A stretch of 23,777 nucleotides of DNA from Tidjanibacter sp. (GTDB lineage: Bacteria; Bacteroidota; Bacteroidia; Bacteroidales; Rikenellaceae): NCBI GenBank assembly GCA_017630115.1, contig JAGBVY010000063.1, positions 1-23,777 of the forward strand. The letters are read 5' to 3'. Numbering within the stretch: the first letter of the stretch is position 1; each line of letters begins with the position of its first letter. Below are positions 21,717-23,777 of this stretch, in pieces. Position numbers and translations under genes: made by a program. Below the pieces are notes generated by a model that worked only from the letters and a program-made list of their open reading frames with translations, did not search any database and had not been told where the DNA came from.

Positions 21717-21807
21717 TCGGCCTCATCTTTACCGCCCTCTCCTCGGGGCTTTTATGTGGCCGAGAGAAGAGTTGCGGTGTTATCGTTTAACTAACCTTGT
21801 GGCAAAT

Positions 21808-23193
21808 TTACTCCGCAGCGGTGGTGTGCGCCTTGAAGAAGTCGCCATACTTTTTCGACCAGTCGCTGGGAATCTCGTGCTTCATCTCGGGATAGTAGTG
21901 CATCTGCTTATCCTCGTTGGAGAGATTGTTGAAGGGGGCGAGGTTGGTGTGAGGAGGGCAAGTGCCGTCCTGCAATCCGCTACAAGCAATCATAGGGCAG
22001 TGGATGCGGGTAGCGAGGTTCTTGGTGTCGAAGTAGGAGAGGAATGCATACATCTCCTCGTCGGTCATTGAGCCTTGGTTGTTGCGAGCGGTGTCGCCGG
22101 GCCAACTAACAATGTTGAAGTAGTCGGGGAAGTCGCCGAGGAAGGCTACGCAGGGGGCAATGGCCGAGAAAGGATAGTCGCTCAGCGCGGCTGCTGCATA
22201 GGAGAAAGCACCACCTTGACTCGAACCCTCAGCAAAGAGGTTGTTCATATCGCTTGTGGGGCGGGTGGCCATAAAGCGCACAGCCTGAACGCAGTCCATA
22301 AATGCGCCACGATAGTAGTAGCTATCACGGTTGCCAAACTCGTAGGCAAACCAGTCGCCGTAGATATTTTTGTTGTCGCCCTTGCCGTCGGGTTCGCGGT
22401 GGGCGGCGTCGCGGTTGTTGAGAATCTGACCACGAGTGGAGAGGTAGAACTCGGCGTAGGTGTCCGACGAGCCACCCGAAGGACAGGTGGGTTTCGAGGT
22501 GCTGTTCTGGGTGTCGTAGCCGAAGAAGTGGATGATTACGGGGTGTTTCTCGCCATCCTGAGGCTCGACGTAGTAGCCACGAATAGTTACAGGCTCGCCA
22601 GTCAGACCGTCGGGTACAGATTGCATCTCAACCAGATAGACTTTGCGTGCCGCCGTACTCTTTTTGGGCAACTCGGTGAGAGTGGCATTCATATCAATGC
22701 TTGCGAGCTGCTCCTTGGCGGTGGCCCAGAAATCCTCGAAGTCGGGCTGCATATCGGGAGCCGAGACTATCTGTTCGGGGTTTACACCAAAGGTGAACGA
22801 GCGTGCGGTCTTGCCGTTTACGAAACATACGGCCCTGTAAAAACCGGGCTCCAACTCGTCGGTAACATCAACGTTGATAGACTTTTTGGCTTTGGCTTCA
22901 ACCTCCTCGCTGTAATTGATTACGCTAACGAGCTTTTTCAGGTCGGTGGAGATTCTAATGGTTACGTCGGCCTTCATAGGGGCGTCGTTGGGATTCTCCA
23001 CGTTGAAGGTGAAGTAGGGGGTGCTGTCGTAAATCCAATTTTCTGTGACGGGCATTTTGACTGTAAGTGGGTCAAGGTCGGCAGGTTGCTCGGTCTTGTT
23101 GCCCTCGCCCTCCTGTTCGGGTACATCGGGCTCAGCGCAAGCCATCAACATTGCTGCTATGGTAGCAACTGATACGAATAGGATTTTTTTCAT
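21808..23193 (-). CDS. Lipoprotein acetyl-xylan-esterase-like hydrolase (CE7 type)
   Basis: This 461-residue exported lipoprotein has a signal MKKILFVSVATIAAMLMAC with acylated C19. Residues 40-140 look like an Ig-like beta-sandwich (YFTFNVENPNDAPMKADVTI). From about 150 comes an alpha/beta-hydrolase of the AXE1/cephalosporin-C deacetylase family: GYYVEPQDGEKHPVIIHFFGY, nucleophile S325 in EGSSQGGA, D409 in GLQDGTCPPHTN and H439 in MKHEIP, with STRGQ-like and YYRGAFMDCVQAVRF family motifs. CE7 enzymes remove acetyl groups from xylo-oligosaccharides and other small esters; the substrate here is unknown. Core CE7 proteins have about 320 residues, so the N-terminal domain is an addition. No SusC/SusD or glycosidase genes are adjacent. 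Promoter 23257-23290, terminator 21682-21716. Confidence 0.88.
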   Translation of the reverse strand: MKKILFVSVATIAAMLMACAEPDVPEQEGEGNKTEQPADLDPLTVKMPVTENWIYDSTPYFTFNVENPNDAPMKADVTIRISTDLKKLVSVINYSEEVEAKAKKSINVDVTDELEPGFYRAVCFVNGKTARSFTFGVNPEQIVSAPDMQPDFEDFWATAKEQLASIDMNATLTELPKKSTAARKVYLVEMQSVPDGLTGEPVTIRGYYVEPQDGEKHPVIIHFFGYDTQNSTSKPTCPSGGSSDTYAEFYLSTRGQILNNRDAAHREPDGKGDNKNIYGDWFAYEFGNRDSYYYRGAFMDCVQAVRFMATRPTSDMNNLFAEGSSQGGAFSYAAAALSDYPFSAIAPCVAFLGDFPDYFNIVSWPGDTARNNQGSMTDEEMYAFLSYFDTKNLATRIHCPMIACSGLQDGTCPPHTNLAPFNNLSNEDKQMHYYPEMKHEIPSDWSKKYGDFFKAHTTAAE

Positions 23194-23256
23194 TAACGTA
23201 GGGTTGTTAGATTAACTATGATTGTGGTTTGTTTTCCGATTTTTGTCGGAGTGCTA

Positions 23257-23290
23257 CAAATGTAGTAAATTATTATGAAAGTTTCGCAAA
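23257..23290 (-). promoter_or_regulatory. Promoter of the esterase gene
   Basis: On the minus strand TTTG (23290-23287) is followed after 22 bases by TACATTTG (23264-23257), an exact -7 match. The start would be near 23250, where TCCGA/TCGGA (23235-23250) can form a small hairpin at the very 5' end of the transcript. Confidence 0.65.
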
Positions 23291-23312
23291 ACATTTCGTT
23301 TATTTTCGATTG

Positions 23313-23337
23313 GTTTCATTTTTTGCAACAATGAAAC
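23313..23337. other. Perfect 8-bp inverted repeat
   Basis: GTTTCATT (23313-23320) and AATGAAAC (23330-23337) are separated by nine bases. It lies between the rplT terminator and the esterase promoter, just upstream of the -33 element, so an operator is possible. No further support. Confidence 0.4.
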
Positions 23338-23396
23338 ACTCCGTTGTTTTCTTGTCGAGCGTGGTGAGGGTGGCCAAAGGAGGGGCTGTGAAATAC

Positions 23397-23428
23397 AAAA
23401 GGAGCCTCACCATTCGGTGGGGCTCCTT
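23397..23428 (-). terminator. Terminator of rplT
   Basis: AAGGAGCC (23399-23406) pairs with GGCTCCTT (23421-23428), with an inner CACC/GGTG stem around ATTC. On the minus strand it ends in TTTT and starts 26 bases past the rplT stop. Confidence 0.82.
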
Positions 23429-23453
23429 CGTCAGTTCGCACTTGCGGTGCAAA

Positions 23454-23777
23454 CTATTTAACCGTGTTTACAATTTTCTCGAAAGCCTGAGGGTGGTTCA
23501 TCGCGAGGTCAGCCAGAACCTTACGGTTCATCTGGATGCCCTTAGCGTGGCACTTACCCATAAACTCAGAATAGGTCATACCGTTCATACGAGCGGCAGC
23601 GTTGATACGCTGAATCCACAAGCTGCGGTAATTTCTCTTCTTCTCTTTGCGGTTGCGATAGGCGAACTGCAAGCCTTTCTCGACAGTGTTCTTTGCTACT
23701 GTCCAGACGTTTCCCCTTGAACCAAAGTTACCTTTGGCAAGTTTTAAAACTTTTTTTCTGCGAGCTCTCGATGCTAC
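23454..23777 (-). CDS. rplT: 50S ribosomal protein L20 (5' end outside window)
   Basis: L20 binds 23S rRNA and is needed early in large-subunit assembly. The frame is open from the right edge (23777) to TAG at 23456-23454 and gives 107 residues: VASRARRKKVLKLAKGNFGS at the edge, then QFAYRNRKEKKRNYRSLWIQ and RINAAARMNGMTYSEFM, the family signature, and ADLAMNHPQAFEKIV at the end. The usual length in Bacteroidota is about 116, so only the first eight or so residues are missing. In most bacteria infC and rpmI lie upstream and would be just outside the window. The Met near 23672 that opens a shorter frame is internal and not the start. Confidence 0.97.
   Translation of the reverse strand, partial: VASRARRKKVLKLAKGNFGSRGNVWTVAKNTVEKGLQFAYRNRKEKKRNYRSLWIQRINAAARMNGMTYSEFMGKCHAKGIQMNRKVLADLAMNHPQAFEKIVNTVK

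Noticed and set aside
22075..23172. A 365-codon plus-strand open frame across the esterase gene
   Set aside because: It has no recognisable domain, and the minus-strand lipoprotein esterase has a complete triad and lipobox.

Overview
The window looks like a chromosomal segment of a Bacteroidota bacterium, most likely order Bacteroidales; a Rikenellaceae/Alistipes-like member would fit the fairly GC-rich coding style, but that is inference. Grounds: several genes are preceded by the Bacteroidota -7 element TAnnTTTG, sometimes with TTG/TTTG about 19-22 bases upstream; starts have A/T-rich leaders rather than Shine-Dalgarno sites; and the gene content is typical (HU / tiny COX24-type basic protein / RNase G; an outer-membrane protein, TPR protein, LptC, CorC-like protein and PpiD-like chaperone in a row; DUF3467; WG-repeat protein; CE7 lipoprotein esterase). 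I see no phage, transposase, CRISPR array, tRNA or rRNA gene.

Layout. 1-350: tail of an unidentified gene, a perfect hairpin terminator, an intergenic 9-base repeat block and the terminator of the next gene. 351-4160 (-): a secreted protein made of about 31 WG repeats. 4161-4754: gene-free divergent promoter region. 4755-10327 (+): HU, a 31-residue basic ribosome-type protein, RNase G and the transcription-repair coupling factor Mfd. 10453-17776 (+): an envelope-biogenesis gene row. 17777-18053: a convergent gap filled with a long imperfect palindrome, perfect 7-base repeats, a second terminator and a further hairpin. 18054-18778 (-): DUF3467 and a stand-alone riboflavin kinase. 18839-21117 (+): MerR-type regulator, Nif3-like protein and CdsZ-type zinc-ribbon coiled coil, with a probable promoter inside nif3. 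21223-23193 (-): a degenerate lumazine-synthase-like protein and a lipoprotein acetyl-esterase. 23454-23777 (-): most of rplT.

The genes are mainly housekeeping: RNA decay and translation (rng, COX24-type protein, rplT), DNA architecture and repair (HU, mfd), and export or folding of envelope components (LptC, PpiD-like, OMP, TPR). Two flavin-pathway relics or specialists lie within 3 kb of each other: a riboflavin kinase without its FAD-synthetase half, and a RibH-like protein without the usual substrate-binding motifs.

The least explained signal is non-coding. Four gaps carry modular repeats on strict 9-base or 7-base grids. The blocks at 93-236 and 14146-14360 are the same mosaic in opposite orientation, sharing module order and a 15-base inversion point. 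Three of the four lie in convergent gaps beside strong terminators; the fourth lies within the envelope gene row. I do not recognise this family by name.
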